Of a DNA stretch of 64,000 bases, positions 13,406 to 26,229 are shown one piece after another. Numbering within the stretch: position 1 is the first letter of the stretch; each line of letters begins with the position of its first letter. The DNA is from Parascedosporium putredinis. Lineage: Eukaryota > Ascomycota > Sordariomycetes > Microascales > Microascaceae. Under the pieces are notes generated by a model. The model searched no databases. It saw nothing but the letters and a program-made list of their open reading frames with translations, and was not told the origin of the DNA. A program made the translations under genes and the position numbers. The DNA is taken from assembly GCA_949357655.1 (NCBI GenBank), contig CASHTG010000001.1, positions 4,898,001 to 4,962,000 of the forward strand, given 5' to 3'.

Positions 13406-14026
13406 TTAAAAGGAAAACGTCATGAGCGCGGGGTTTAGCGCGATGGGAAGGAGCAAGCTTGAGACGGTAATGGAGGCCTGAGGGAGGATGGCGACGAAGT
13501 CGGTGATGCGCCAATCGTGGGGGACAAAGGGAGCGAGGGCCATGATGGGCATGAGGGCGACGAAGGCGAGGTAGAAAATCATGGAGAATTTGAACTAGAA
13601 GATGGCGCCCTTGGGTTAGTACATCCGCTCATCCATTTCCTTTTATACAATGCCTGGACTAGGTCCAAGGAATTCTTTTGTCCCAGTGACTCGACTCACC
13701 TTCTTGAGAACCTTGGGAACCTCGAGGAAAAGTTGGACTGGTCGAGCTCCTTGGCCGTGGCGCCCCACGTCATGTCGATCTCGAACATGTGCGAGAGGAG
13801 GGCCTGGCTCAGGTGCAGGCTCAGCCCGCCGAGGAAGATGACGAGCATGGGCAGCCACTTGAAGTTTTCGATGAGGGCGCCCACGAGAGAGTTCTCGCCG
13901 GAGCGGTAGCGCATGATGGCGAGAGCGACGTTGCCGAGGCCGGAAAAGATGACGATTAAGCTGAACCAGACTTCGAAGGAGGGTAGGTCTTGCGAGGGGG
14001 CGGGGGAGAGTATTAGCATCTTGAGA

Positions 14027-14094
<68 letters not shown>

Positions 14095-16696
14095 AAAACT
14101 TGCTGAGCATGCCCTTGAAGAAGCCGACGAGGAAATAGTTGAGCGCGGTGAGGATCCAAGCCGAGGCGATGGCGTAGTACGTGCCAATGTACGAGATGAC
14201 GGTAATTTTGGAGGTGAAGCGGATATTGCTAAACAAGAACCGCCGAAAGAGGGGCGTAAAGGGGCCCCTCCACAGCCAAGTACGCATGGGGTGAAACAGC
14301 AGCTCGTTGCAGCCGTAGGCGTACTTTTCCCAGCGCGCGAGCTCGTCGTAGACGGTCAGCGAGACGCCCTCCTTGAAGCCGTCGCCGGCCCAGGCGGCAA
14401 GGCGGATGATGTAGCCGTTGCACTGCAGCCGCAGGCTCATGTCGAAATCCTCGGACACGTGCGACTCGGACCAAAACTTGTCGTAGCCGTCCTCGTCGAC
14501 GTAGCTGACCTGCTGGATGGCGCTCCAGCGCAGCATGGCGTTGTGGCCGACAAAGGGGGCCACGTCGCCGTTGGCCACGGTGTACCGGATGGCGGTGTAG
14601 ATGAGGTTGGTGAAGAAGGTGATGCCGTTCTCGAAGTAGGTGTGCACGACTTGCATCACGCCCGAGGAGAATTGCATGATGCCGACGTCGGGGATTGTTC
14701 CATTTCCGAGACGGCGTCGAGGAGGCAGTCGGCGGGGACGCGGGTGTCGGAGTCGACTGGATTATAAGCCTTGTGGTTAGTACGTGTAACCTGGTGTAAT
14801 TGGGGAGAGGGAACACGAGTTGAAGGTTGAATCAAATGACTTACTGATGAGGATGTAGTCGCCGACACGAATGTTGCCGTCGGCCCAGGCCCTGCCGTCT
14901 TCCTCGAGAACCTCCTTGAGGGCCTCTTCGTATGCAATAGCCTCGTCGTTTTGGTTCCAGTCCGCAGGGCGGTTGATCGCGGCGAGCTTCTCCTCCACCT
15001 TGCACGAAATCATGAGGGCAAAGTTCATGTTGGACGCCTTCTTGACTGCAATAGTAACATAAAGGTTAGCAAATGCGGGGGCACAGGGATAGAGGGAGGT
15101 TGCCCAAGCCATAACCAAAAAGAACGTACACTTTCCGCGGCGGAGGAACCCGTTCTCGCCGTGCTTCGGCCTCGCCACCCATCCGATACTATGATCCGCG
15201 TAAAAGTCGATACGCGCCTGCCGCTCGTCGGGCGAGAGCAGCTGAATCCCGTCGTCGTTGATAAACATGTTGGCGGAGCCCCCTGCAGCTCGTAGGTGGA
15301 CATGGCCTGCTTGATAGACTTCACCGTGGGCGCGATGACGCCGCCGAGGCCCTCCTTGTATACGGGGCACTGCACCGTGACGTGGGGCAGCACGTGCGTC
15401 TGCAGCCGGCGCGGCGGCTTGGCCGAGAAGAACTTGGAGTTGGTCGTGAGCTGGCGGATGGGCCCAAAGATTTGCATGATGCACCCGACGATGACCTGCG
15501 CGAAGAACATGGTGAAAAACACCTGCACGGGGCTCAGGAGGAGCAGGCCCAGGCGCGCAAAGTTGCCGTCCACGCTGACTTCGATGGCGAGCTGCCGCCA
15601 CCCGGCGCCCAGCGACACCACCACGATGACGAGCGCCATGGACACGAGCGCCGCGTTGAGCAGCTTGACGGGCCTCCTCTCCATGCCGCTCTCCTCGTCG
15701 ATGTCCAGGTCCGCCGCGCGCGCCTTTTCGCCTTTCCCGCCGCCGCCTCCCTTGCCGCCGCCGCCGCCGCCGCCCCCTCCGTCGTCATCGTCGTCGTCGT
15801 CGTCTTCGTTGCCGACCTTCCACACGAGGTCCATGAGCTCCGACTCGATCGATTGCGCGCGGTCCACCAGGTGCAGCGCCTCGTCGTCCCACACCACCAG
15901 CAGGCCCTCGGCGGCCAGGAACGCGGCGAACTGGTTCTTGCGCGCCCGCGGGAGGTCTTCTACCGTGGGTAGGATTTGGACGCGGAGGCCGTTGGCGAGG
16001 GGCACGTCTACGGCGTCGGGTGCCCATTGGAGAAATGTCTTGATGACGCGGGAATTGACCGTCATTGCGCACTGCCGGCCCGCACTTGTTAGCCCACTTA
16101 AACTCACTCAACTTTTCCCCTCCAACTATATTTTCACATCTTCCCTTTACTCAAACAAGTTTTTTTCCCTCCTCGGCCCCGCGGAAATCTAAAAGAGAAT
16201 GCAAACGAACTCATTCTTACCTGTACGTTTAACGCCGCGCAAGCCACGGCGAAAGGCGACGTTCCTAGTTCGGGCGGACACGCCATGTAGTGACCCCGCG
16301 CCTTCCTCAGCAATACGCCTTCTGCAAATCCCGAGGCTTCGCCCACCCACAAATGCGAGCACTGCTGCTGGTAGAGGTAATTGACCATGACCTCGTGCCG
16401 TATCTCGTCGAGCACGAGCGTCTGGCCCGCTGAGTGGCTCGACTTTTCCGATACCGATCGCGCACCCGGTCCCCTTTCCGCGCGCTCAGCGTGGACAAGC
16501 GCTTGGCCGCGGCCTTGACCGCGGACGAGGGCCCCGGCGTCGAGGCCGGCAGGATCGATCTCCTGCGGGTGGTGTTCTTTTCCGTCATGGCGGGCTGTGC
16601 GGTTTTGCCTTTGCTGCTGCTGGCGTTGGCGCTGGCGTTGGCGTTGGCGGCTGGCTCTTTTGGCGTGGAAGCCTTGAAGTAGCTCGCGAAGCCCAT
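13406..16696 (-). CDS. Membrane family-2 glycosyltransferase (ZtGT2/FgGT2 type)
   Basis: Probable processive polysaccharide synthase of the plasma membrane. Six exons (16696-16221, 16071-15130, 15045-14845, 14756-14095, 13988-13700, 13594-13406) give 921 codons once four lost bases are allowed for (near 16440, 15281, 14691, 13729). Start MGFASYFKAS; stop after NPALMTFSF. Order of parts: an Asn/Ala-rich N-terminus; a conserved cytosolic region; runs of 8 Asp and 9 Gly; two membrane spans (VSMALVIVVVSLGAG, VQVFFTMFFAQVIVGCIM); the catalytic region with IIDSDTRVP (D-x-D), SHVSEDFDM (acid) and ELARWEKYAYG (a variant of the QxxRW site); then about five C-terminal spans. This layout fits the fungal GT2 family known as ZtGT2/FgGT2, needed for hyphal growth on solid surfaces. 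The product polysaccharide is unknown. The exact subfamily is inferred from motifs; a Cps1-type synthase is the alternative. Confidence 0.82.
14029..14089. repeat. (AG)n microsatellite inside an intron, about 30 copies
   Basis: An almost pure AG run (CT on the coding strand) lies in intron 4 of the glycosyltransferase, directly next to the donor site (GTAAGT at 14094-14089 on the minus strand). The intron (13989-14094) is about 106 bp, so the repeat makes up more than half of it. Confidence 0.95.
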
Positions 16697-19600
16697 GGCG
16701 AGCGTTTCCCTTGGTGGCAGGCGGTATTTGTTGTTGTTTGGTGACGATGGCAGACCAACGATGACGAGGACAACAACGATAACAAGGCGACAACGGCAAC
16801 GGCGACGGCAACGACGGCGACGACGACGATGTTGACTACGGCGACGAGCCTGAGGCTGAGGTGGGGGTGTTGGTCCCCGAAAACGCCAGCGTTTCTTGCG
16901 GGCGGGATGCTGCCCACGCAACGGTGGCGGAGAGTTGGGATAGAGGGGAGGTCTCAGATGATGAGGATAGAGGCCGCTGGCAACGCCGGTGTTAGCTGGG
17001 TCTCAATGAAGAAGAAGTAGAGGGAGAGAGAGAGGGGGGATCTGATAGAAGGAAACGGGCGATCACATAAGACAAAGACGGAGCTTATCCGGGGTATTTA
17101 CCTTGGGGGTCTAGATCGAGAGGAATGGAAGGACAAGGGTGAGAAGGGGGTTCCGTCGCGACAAGTGAACTTGTGAAGATAACCCTCTCTCTCTTTTGTT
17201 CGTGTGTGTTTGAAGAATGATTGAGACAAGAAATTAAACAACTCCGCTAGCCTTCAAGGGGATTTGGGAAGAACAAGAAAGAGGGATATTTAGCGGAATT
17301 GGAAAAGACAACGAGTGTATGCTCACGTTGTTTTTTTCTTCTTCTTTTTCTCCCTTGGTCCGTTTTTTTCTTTTCTTTTTGCTATCTCTCTGGATTCCTC
17401 TTTTCCTCCCTCGTTCGGCGCAAGCGCAAGAAGCAAAGAAGGGGACGAGGTGTGGTGGCAGGTGTATGAGTAGCCGGGAATGGGGGTGGTACTAATAAGA
17501 CGGGGGTGCAGGGAATGACTGGGGGAGTCAACGCCCACACACCACACGCCTGAGAGGGATTACTTGTAATGTGCGGTGATGCTCGATAGCCAGGCGCCAA
17601 GCTCGCTGGGAACTCTCCACAACTGGCCGGACTTGCGAGCGCAGCGGAAGCGTACCTTGGGCCTGCCGTAGGATGGGAAGGACAAGGGGGCCTCGAAGAG
17701 AGTTCCAAAACCGCAAGCCTAGTCTAGGGAGAGAAGAGGAGAAGACCGAGGGGCGGGTCTTTGTGAGCCTACACGTGAAAGTAGTAAATGGGAACCCTTT
17801 CTAAGAGCGGAAAGGCGAGAAAAGGGGGCGTGTGCGTATGTGTGTGTGCATATTTGTGTGTGTGTGTGTGTGTGTGTGAGGAGGGGGAGAAAAGAAGAAG
17901 TAGAAAGAGAGACGACGTTGACTTGTCGAGCTTGACTACCGACAGCTTGGCAGCGGTGTTAGTGAATCGACGGCTTCTGGAGATGTCCGAGTGGCCTGGT
18001 GCGGGATCACGGATGGGGAGTAGATCTTGTAGCTAGCAAAGGGTAATAAGAGGCCAAGGGCAAGGGAAAGCAGCGAGATAGAGAGAGAGACTAATACGGT
18101 GGGTAAAGGCAGACAGACATGCGTCCATCAAGAGTACCAAGACTTGGCGGGAGCACGCGATGGCTGGGTACTTTTCTTACTCGCGCACCCACCGAACCCC
18201 CACCTAGCGCGGCCCTCAAGAGGGAGTAGGCTTGCTTGGGCGTACACGATATTGGGAGGAACGGGACGCCAAGAGTGGACACGACATTTACTCGAACCAG
18301 AGTCGAGGGAATGATGGCGGAATCGGGAAGGCTAGGCGAAGGGAAAGGCTTCCGTCGATCTGGCCATGCGGGTAGGATTGCCTCCGATGCAAGCATCATT
18401 TCTCGGGCACTACGAGGCCGTGTGGCCCCATTCTAGATTGGCCCGGTCAGACATCTCGCCATCTTCCGAGAAGGAAACAAAAAGGCTGACGGGCTGATGG
18501 CCGTAGATACATTACACTACGTCAATATTCACTGAGGAGAACAAGAGACGGGCGAGCTGAATTCAATTCTGATAAGAGCCTCGCTTACTGACATTTGAGG
18601 TTCGGGGCTTCACTCAAGGCCCACTCACTACATGGGCACGGCGGCGCAAGCCGCAAAACCGAAAGGAGAGGCTCGTCCCAACGCTGGGCGGAAAGTTTCG
18701 CGGGCGGGGGTTATCGAATGCTTTTTTTCTTTCTTTGTTGGTACCTGGGCGTTTGCATGTTGCCCAATTGATTTTGGCGTTTGATTATTTCGCGGCGCCA
18801 GGGCGAACCTTGGGCAGAGGAGGAGGGAGACACGCCGTCGAGAGCTACATCATGTATGATCAATGAGAGACCCGACGCCAGACCGCCCGCCTCCACAGAG
18901 CTGCGAGCTGCGCTGTCATGGATGCGGAACAGTGAGTAATGCGACCGCGCAAGTGGCGGACAGAGAGGCTAACCAAGCGTGCCAAATTGGGAAGGGCGAG
19001 AAAAAGAAGAAGAGGCGAGGGGCAAAAGGAAAGAAGGTAAAACGAGGGAAAAGCAAAGATGCGCGACCCAATGGGCTGGGTGTCGTTGTAGACGTTCCTC
19101 TGGGAGCTAGTGCGATTGGTGCTCGCTCTACGCTCTTTTTGTTTCTTTCTTTTTCTCTCTCCTCTGGTTTCTAGCGTCCGCATCACAGCGTAACTTTCCC
19201 TATTGACGGCCTTGTTTTCTTTTGGAAAGGGCAAGAGAAAAAAAAAGGATCTGTGGAACCTAGCGCTAGGCGATGCCGGGATATCTGGGCGCGGAGGGGC
19301 TGCCACGCTGGTTTAGCGCCTGTGCTCGATGCAGGTGCAGAGGTGATGGGTGATCTTGCCCACATAATTCATGTTAATACCTTTGAACCACCCACTCCGA
19401 GGGCTGCTTTGTCGGCTTTGGCAATGGTAGGAGGGTTAGCAGACAAAAAGAAATCCCGTCAAATTGACAGAAGATCCACGGATGTGTGGACTGGAGAAAT
19501 ATCACTTTTGGGGAGATAGACCGTGCCTTGTCTTGCGACGAGCGACGAGAGAGGCCAAGGTTCGCCGCCCGGTGCCGGCGCCGCTGGGAACGGAAAGTGT

Positions 19601-22600
19601 GCCCGTGTTGGCATACTGTCAAAGAGGGATGAAGACGGAAGTCGACGCACGGCGCAGCGACGACGGACCGGAGCAGGCTTAGGACACCAACTCTTCTAGC
19701 CTAGCTCGAGGCAAGGAACCAAAGCTTGCCGATGGGGACCCATGCACCTCTACTTCCGCAGTTCCGTGGGAGTTTCTGGAGTTTTCCTCCAACCACGCCA
19801 TCGTTGGGTGGCGGCCGAGGAACTCACATAAGAGTAGGTGCAAGCGATCCCGAGGCCGGTGTGGCGTGCACGTACGAGCCGTGATATTTTTTGCTCTCGT
19901 CTGCGGCGCCTGAGCGTGCCACAGCTGATACGAGCTCCAGTTTGGGCTTGGGGGAATCGATGGCTTACACGCAAGCAAGTAATTTACATAAGCCAGAGCA
20001 AAAGCCTATGGCTGCGTGCCAACCAGTGGGTGCCCGGAGTGGCAGGAGCCCAAGATCAGTCCAGTCATGATCCCTTTTGGGAATGCATTGTCCAATCGTG
20101 CAATGTAATCTTTTAAGGTTCACCGGCGCCTCAATACCCCTGTCAACGCTACTCCATCCGTTTCCAAGGCCACCCCACCGTTTCTCTCCACAAGCTAGGC
20201 AAAGAGAGGGTGGCGAGGAGGATCCGTCTACACCAGACCCGGCCTTCTGAGGTGAAGGAATCACCCTCCGGAGGATGCGTAGGAAAACTGCGGGCTCGAT
20301 GCCGAACCCGGGGCAGCCCTTGATGGAAGAGTCAACTTTGACCCGAGTCCACTCCAAAATTGTCTCGTGGTCTTGCGTCCCATCTTCCTAGTTTGGTTGA
20401 AAACGGTTCCTCCCTTTACACATCACCATCGAGAACCATGGGATTTTTCTCTTTCCCTCAGCGCCACCCTACACTCTGTGGCGACCTAGACGTTGTTCTT
20501 CTTACGCTGGATTCCGGGTGCCTGCCTACGCCGCGCGCACACTCCCTTTGTCAATGCGGTTCCCTGGCGTTCAATAGTTTCTAGTTGGGGGAACGGGACC
20601 CGGGAGCGGAGCGGGGAGGGGAGGGGGACGCTTGCTGCCTTGTTGCTAAAGTTTTGCATTGGTTGTAAATGGAAGGGGTAGGTGAGCGGGCCTTGGGTCC
20701 GCGCCGGAATGAATGGTACCGAGGGAGGCAAAGTAGGATGGCGGGAAAGGTAGCAAGGAGGAGGGAGAACTTTAGCAGTGATAGTCTTTTCCACCTGTCT
20801 ATGGCCCTCATCGGCGCAGAAACCAGAGATGGTACGTTGAGCCATGACGATACCGCGTTTGTGCGATTGACGGAAAACGGAATGGGCAGACTCCCTTGGG
20901 CTACATGTGCGAATTACGCTTCGGCTGGCTCGCCAAGAAACACTCACCGACCAAGGGGTCATATTTTCTAGACATTGCGGACGCTCAACTCCGATTTCTT
21001 TTCGGACCAGACTCCCCACGTCGGGTAAGATTGTAAAGCGACGAGGCAATGGCTACTCGCGCTAGTGCGATAACCGACCAACTTCCTTTCCCATCCGTCG
21101 CAGTGGCCCGATCGATAGCAGCTGCTGCAACGTACGTCACCGGGCTGGCCGAAGAGAAGATGTTGCTATTGATGTTGTTTTGTTTATCATGATGGAGTGG
21201 GCTCCCATTGGCCCTCTGTATTCCCGAGAAAAAAAGACACAATCTAAGCCGAAACGAAGAGGAAAGGAAGAAGAAAGAAGCCGCGGGAAGAAAGGTATCC
21301 GGCGATACGCGGGACGGGCTGTCGAGCGGCCTTGGATCGACTCTGCTGCTGCCGCTGCCGCTGCTGCTGTTGAGAGAAGCACTGCAAGGAGATAATCGAG
21401 ATTGGATTGACTGGATTAACTCCCAGCGCTCAGTTCAGCGCACTCAACAACGGGGAGGGAGGGGAGGCTCAATCAAAAGTGGGTTTGGGTTGTGGGAACG
21501 GAATGCGTCATGCAGTAGCGGCAACGGGAAGCAGGGGTTAGGATTGACAGGCACAGCGACGGGGCAGAGCCCCCTTCATCAATGATGGTGTGTTAAAATC
21601 CCCGGGTGCCGAACCGGACACCCTCGCCTTCAAATGTTCTCACAAACAGCACCTGTGACTACCTCGGTATGGTGCTTGCATCTATGGATCTGTGGATGTG
21701 TCGATGTCCCAAGGAAGGGGAACAAAGGAATGCATGTCTAGAGTCTCCTCCGTTTTACCATGCATCAGCTTAATCCATACCAGTGCCGTCGGCAAGTCGC
21801 ACTTCCGCACGCATTGATAGGGGATTCATCAATGCATGAGCAGGTCCCGACCTATGCGTAGCCCTCGGTCAGCCACCCCGTAAATCTTACCTCGCAGACC
21901 GCCCCTCGCAGCCGCAGCACACGCCCACTTGAATCACCAGGCCATGACTCAAGACTCCCACAGACTCAATTATCACCTGTTTTCGATACTCCAGTGCACA
22001 TATTGCGTAGGGAACAGGCCCGCAGCTGCACGTCTGTTTTTGAGAATCACTCTTGGGACAGGACAGGTTGCCCGGCGCCCGGTGGAACGGGGACAGGGAC
22101 AGTTAGAAGTATTAGTTCAGCTAGGGAAACGGGAAATCCGCAAATGACACTCGGTTCAATGGCATCAATGCTCTTCAACGATGGATTGGCCTCGCCTCAT
22201 CTCCCGTTCTTTATCAAAGTATATTGACCTAGCAACCACCTCCCAAGACTGTGATCCAAACCCACTCGATAGAGAACGTCGTGAGCTAACAAGAAGAGGC
22301 GGCATCCAGCTCCGGACGCGGAGGACTATCGCCGGGCGTCAGTCACAGCCGCTTCTGGATTGGCTCGACGATGGGTGCATCTTCCGTACACAGGCCAAGG
22401 AAGAAGAAGAATCAAGACGTTGGGCTCGAGTCCAGGGACTTTTTTTTCCCGTCTCTTGGCTTTACCCGTTTGTTGTCGTTGTCGTTTCCTTGCGAACAAG
22501 TGGTGTCTTTCATTGGCTTGCTCAGCCTTGATCCGTGATATCCGTCACTCTCTCGCACTCGGCATCGCAAATTCAAAGACAAAAGCCCTGGGAGGACTCG

Positions 22601-24626
22601 GTGCTCATCTACCACGCCATTGGCCCAAGCCACGGTTCCGTCAAAAAGCGAAAGGATGTAGAAAAAGTAAAAAGGAAGGGAAAGAAAACATCTTTGCGGG
22701 CGGCCGACACCGCTCGGTGTGTGTAGTGTAGCTGGAATCGGCTCTCAGCCATCCCCTTCCTCTTCTTCTCCCCGATGAATCCCGACATGAAGAAATCAAA
22801 GGCGTCGTGGCCACAAACGGGCCCTCTACTGGAGTGTATCTCCTTTTCGGGGATACCAACGGGCCCCTCGCCAACCTATCAATCATGCCAGGGATAGACA
22901 CCGTTTCGATGAGCCAAGACTTTGCGCCTGCCGCAGGGCCATGCCTAGACCTCTTTTTTGCCTACGTCCACTATGGCAAACAAAAAAGGGGAGAGAGCCA
23001 CAGTTTTCTTTTCCAGACACCTCGGTGAGCGGTGCCGCGAGGACTCAGATCGAAGACAAAGCCGTCCCGAGAATCGAGCCTAGAGAAGTGGCGCCGCGCC
23101 CTCGTGTGCATGTATCGTTGGGGAGGGATTGCTCCACTCTCGCAACGTGGGATTGTCGATTCATCCTATCTTTCTCCAGCCAGCGTCCAACTCGTGAATC
23201 TTTAGAGTGAAGGCCGAGATAAGACACAGGAGGGGGAGGAAGATTGGGAGGAGGGGCGGCTGAGAAATTTGGTCTGAATCAATATTTTGTTCTCTGCCGA
23301 GTCTCTCCATATCGCCCCTCCTTTCCTCGGCCCAGTCCTAAACCACAGTCTCATTTCAAGGAGGGAGCGAAAATCAAGAGGGAGAAAAGAAAGAAAAAGA
23401 TTGAAATCTGCTCATTCTAACCCATACGGAACTTGCATGCATCGTTTGACCTTGAGATAAAGCGGCGTATCCCGTCGGGCTTGTCGATGCGCTGCACTCT
23501 TGTCATTCCCCCACACTTTAAGTGGCGGGAATAATCAGACATCTTCCAGACACGTACATCTTGAATCCCGCGTCAACTTTGGACAAGGCGAATCATTATG
23601 ACATGTGCATGATTGCCGTAGCAGAGCAAGGGAAACAAACGTAACTATAGAGTGAAGAAAACAATAAACAGTGGAATGACAACAGCAAGCCACGAGCACT
23701 GGCCAAAGAAGAATTGAGAACTCTGTGGCGCCTTTACGACGGTGTCAATGTCTGGTGGAGCAGCGACGGTCGAATTTGGTCAGTCCTCCAGAACGTGGGC
23801 CTCACATGCGAGCCCGATTCCACCACGATGGAGTGTGCCTTGCGGGTTCAATCTAGACGCCATCTTTCAGCTTTAGCGAGAAGAAGTGGCAGATGAAATC
23901 CCAGAGGTACAATATGAAAATGAAAACGAAAACGGGAAAGAGCACAGGGAAAAAGGTTGGGAGCATTTGTGCATCATCGGTCGTAGCGTCGTGGAGTGTG
24001 GTACAGTGGGGCAGGTGGGCTGAAGGTTTGGCTGATCAAGCCACGCTTTGGCTTGTATTTCCTATTGTGGTCAATGTGGGCTTGGGCGAGATGGTGCCAC
24101 GCTCTCCCAGGGACCGTCGCCCTCTTTTCTCGCTAGATCCATTTGCGATGGCAAGGTCGCTAGTGTATCGCGGTGACGCCACTCGGACACCCGGCGATCC
24201 GGAAATCTGGGAATACCTGCATGTGCTTGTGCTTGGATAAGGTGGGGAGCGGAGAGAGCGCAAGCAAGTCCGCCGTGTCCCGGCTCCCATTGCTCGGCTA
24301 AGCGCTTGCGTTGCTAGCGAAACCTCTTTTTGCACGGAAAAAACGTGTAAGCAAGCTTTCTCAACACTGAAATGTTCGGCTCACTTTGTAACGATCTATT
24401 ATACCTGAGGAGAGGAACCAACGCCATGTGTACGTGGAGCAACTATAGAAGAGATTGAATAGCGGAAAGATGGCCCAAGTTATCATAGAGACCCAAGATT
24501 ACAATACAAAAGATAGCAGAAAATGATACCGCGCCTTAGTCTCGGCATGCGAATAGTGTACGTGCCTAGCTCCAACCAAAAAGAACACGCCTTTGTAAAT
24601 CTCGTTTCCATGACCCCCGCCCCTCC
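16697..24626. other. Long gene-poor stretch (about 7.9 kb)
   Basis: No supported gene on either strand. The first 200-300 bases upstream of 16696 are the likely promoter/5' region of the glycosyltransferase and carry CGA/CAA-rich repeats (16750-16830). Other contents are a GT microsatellite (17855-17879), a CTGCTGCCG-type trinucleotide patch (about 21342-21372) and several A/G-rich patches. Reading frames are short and not protein-like. Confidence 0.5.
17855..17879. repeat. (TG)n microsatellite, about 12 copies
   Basis: A perfect TG dinucleotide run, preceded by an imperfect GTGT/GCAT stretch from about 17829, in intergenic DNA. Confidence 0.9.
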
Positions 24627-26229
24627 TCAGAGCTCCTCGTTGCCGTTACACTGCTGCCACATGACCACCTTGGACACCACCATCTCGGGTTGCGTCCACG
24701 TCGGATACCACGCGTCCCGATTCTCCCAAAAGTCCTTGGCCGCGTTGGGCGACCCGTCCCGCCACGGCTTCCCCGGCGCGTCCTCGAACCAGCCATTCTG
24801 CGAACCCACGGCGACGTTGAGGATGAGGAAGAAATCCTGGTCAAAGGGCGTTTGCGCGCGGCCCGTCCGGGACCACGGGTCCTCGATGCGCTGGCCCTCG
24901 GCGTCGAAGTCGGGAAAATTGCCGCGCTCCCAAAAGGACTTGGCAAAGTTGGTGTACATGACCTGCAGCAGGCGGGAGTTGACGTAGGTGAAGAGGTACT
25001 TTTGCGACCACTCGAGACCAAACGTGTTGAAGTCCTTGCTGTAGGTCGAGTGCCGGATCGCGCGCTTGCTGTTGGTGCGCCACCACCCGTTGTGGTCCGA
25101 GTCCGGGCCCCAGTGGAGTGCCGACGACATGACATCGTTGCCCCCTGCGGGTACGTCCAGTTGTTGCCGCGGGATTCCATGATGTCGATCTCGCCCGAGG
25201 CCGGCCACTCGCCGTACACGCTGTTGACGGGCATCATCCAGATGGCGGGCCACAGCCAGTCGCCCACGGGTAGTTTCGCCGTGACTTCGACGCGGCCGTA
25301 CTTGATGGTGGGCCCGTTGCGGGTGTTGATGCGTGCCGTGAGGGCCGGCGGCACGATGGACGAGTTGCCGATCGTCGTGTTCGTCACGGCTACGCACCGC
25401 GAGGCGAGGTCCGAGGTGCAGATGCCCTGGCTCGTGAGGTTGAGGACGGTGTCCTTTTCGATGAGGGCCGAGTCTTGGAGCGTGGCGCGGATGACGAGGT
25501 GGCCGTCCTGGAGGAAGATGTTTTGCTCATCCGTGGTGGTCATTCCGAATTCGCCGTTGCTGAATTGGTATGTTTTGTTAGTATAAGGAGAAAAAGAAAA
25601 AAGGGAAGAAAGAAGAGAAAAAGATGTGTCACGTACCCGAACCCGCCAAGCTCGACTTCTTTCGACCAGATGCTGTCGCGTAGCCCCTGCGAGAAATCTT
25701 CGTAGAGCACCTCGCAATACTGATGCTTCACCACGCTGTTGATGCCATCCCACACCAGGAACCCGGCAATGCCCAGCCCCACGAGGATGCCGAGGATGGG
25801 TAATATCGTTACCCACTTCTCCTTGGGGTCCTTGCGCTTCAGCCACGGCTTCTCCACGTCGCCCTTTTTCACCCTCCTCGAGTAGAAATACCGAGGTGTG
25901 GTATCCTCGGGATGCGGCCGGCCCGCGCCCGTTACGCTGCGGTTGGATTCGTCAAAGCTGGAGGCGGGCAGAGACGCGTCGGGACTGATGAAGGGATTGG
26001 CGCCGGGGCTGACGTCGTGGGGGTCTCGGAGGGAGGGAGAGCCCGGATTCGTGACGGGGTCGACTTCATTCTCAAAGGCGTCTGCTAAGGGCGTTCCTGG
26101 CCTTGCCGGGGAGACGGCGGCGGTGGGAACCATGGATGGGTAGTGTTGATGTTCGTGCGCACCCGATGGGATGTCATCTTGGTCTGTCGGATCTTGTTGG
26201 CGTGTTGGTTGTTGGGGATGGGAAGCCAT
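24627..26229 (-). CDS. GH16 beta-glucanase-like type II membrane protein
   Basis: Predicted glucan hydrolase or transglycosylase acting outside the plasma membrane on wall beta-glucan. Two exons, 26229-25637 and 25559-24627, are joined across a 77-bp intron (donor GTACGT). One lost base in the C5 run at 25141-25145 gives 509 codons. The cytosolic N-terminus (residues 1-138) is Pro/Ser-rich and ends in a basic stretch. A single span lies at about 139-161 (LPILGILVGLGIAGFLVW) with no cleavable signal peptide, so it is a type II anchor. The extracellular GH16 domain carries the catalytic core GEIDIMESRG (E-x-D-x-x-E) and the downstream HWGPD and WYPTW segments. All catalytic acids are present. 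The cytosol-anchor-GH16 topology recalls Kre6/Skn1, but I do not claim orthology. No neighbour lies within 4.9 kb on the 5' side. Confidence 0.87.

Noticed and set aside
13913..14767. A 284-codon plus-strand frame rich in Arg-Glu
   Set aside because: It is antisense to the glycosyltransferase exons and runs through the intronic AG microsatellite.
24690..25586. A 298-codon plus-strand frame
   Set aside because: It is antisense to the GH16 catalytic domain.
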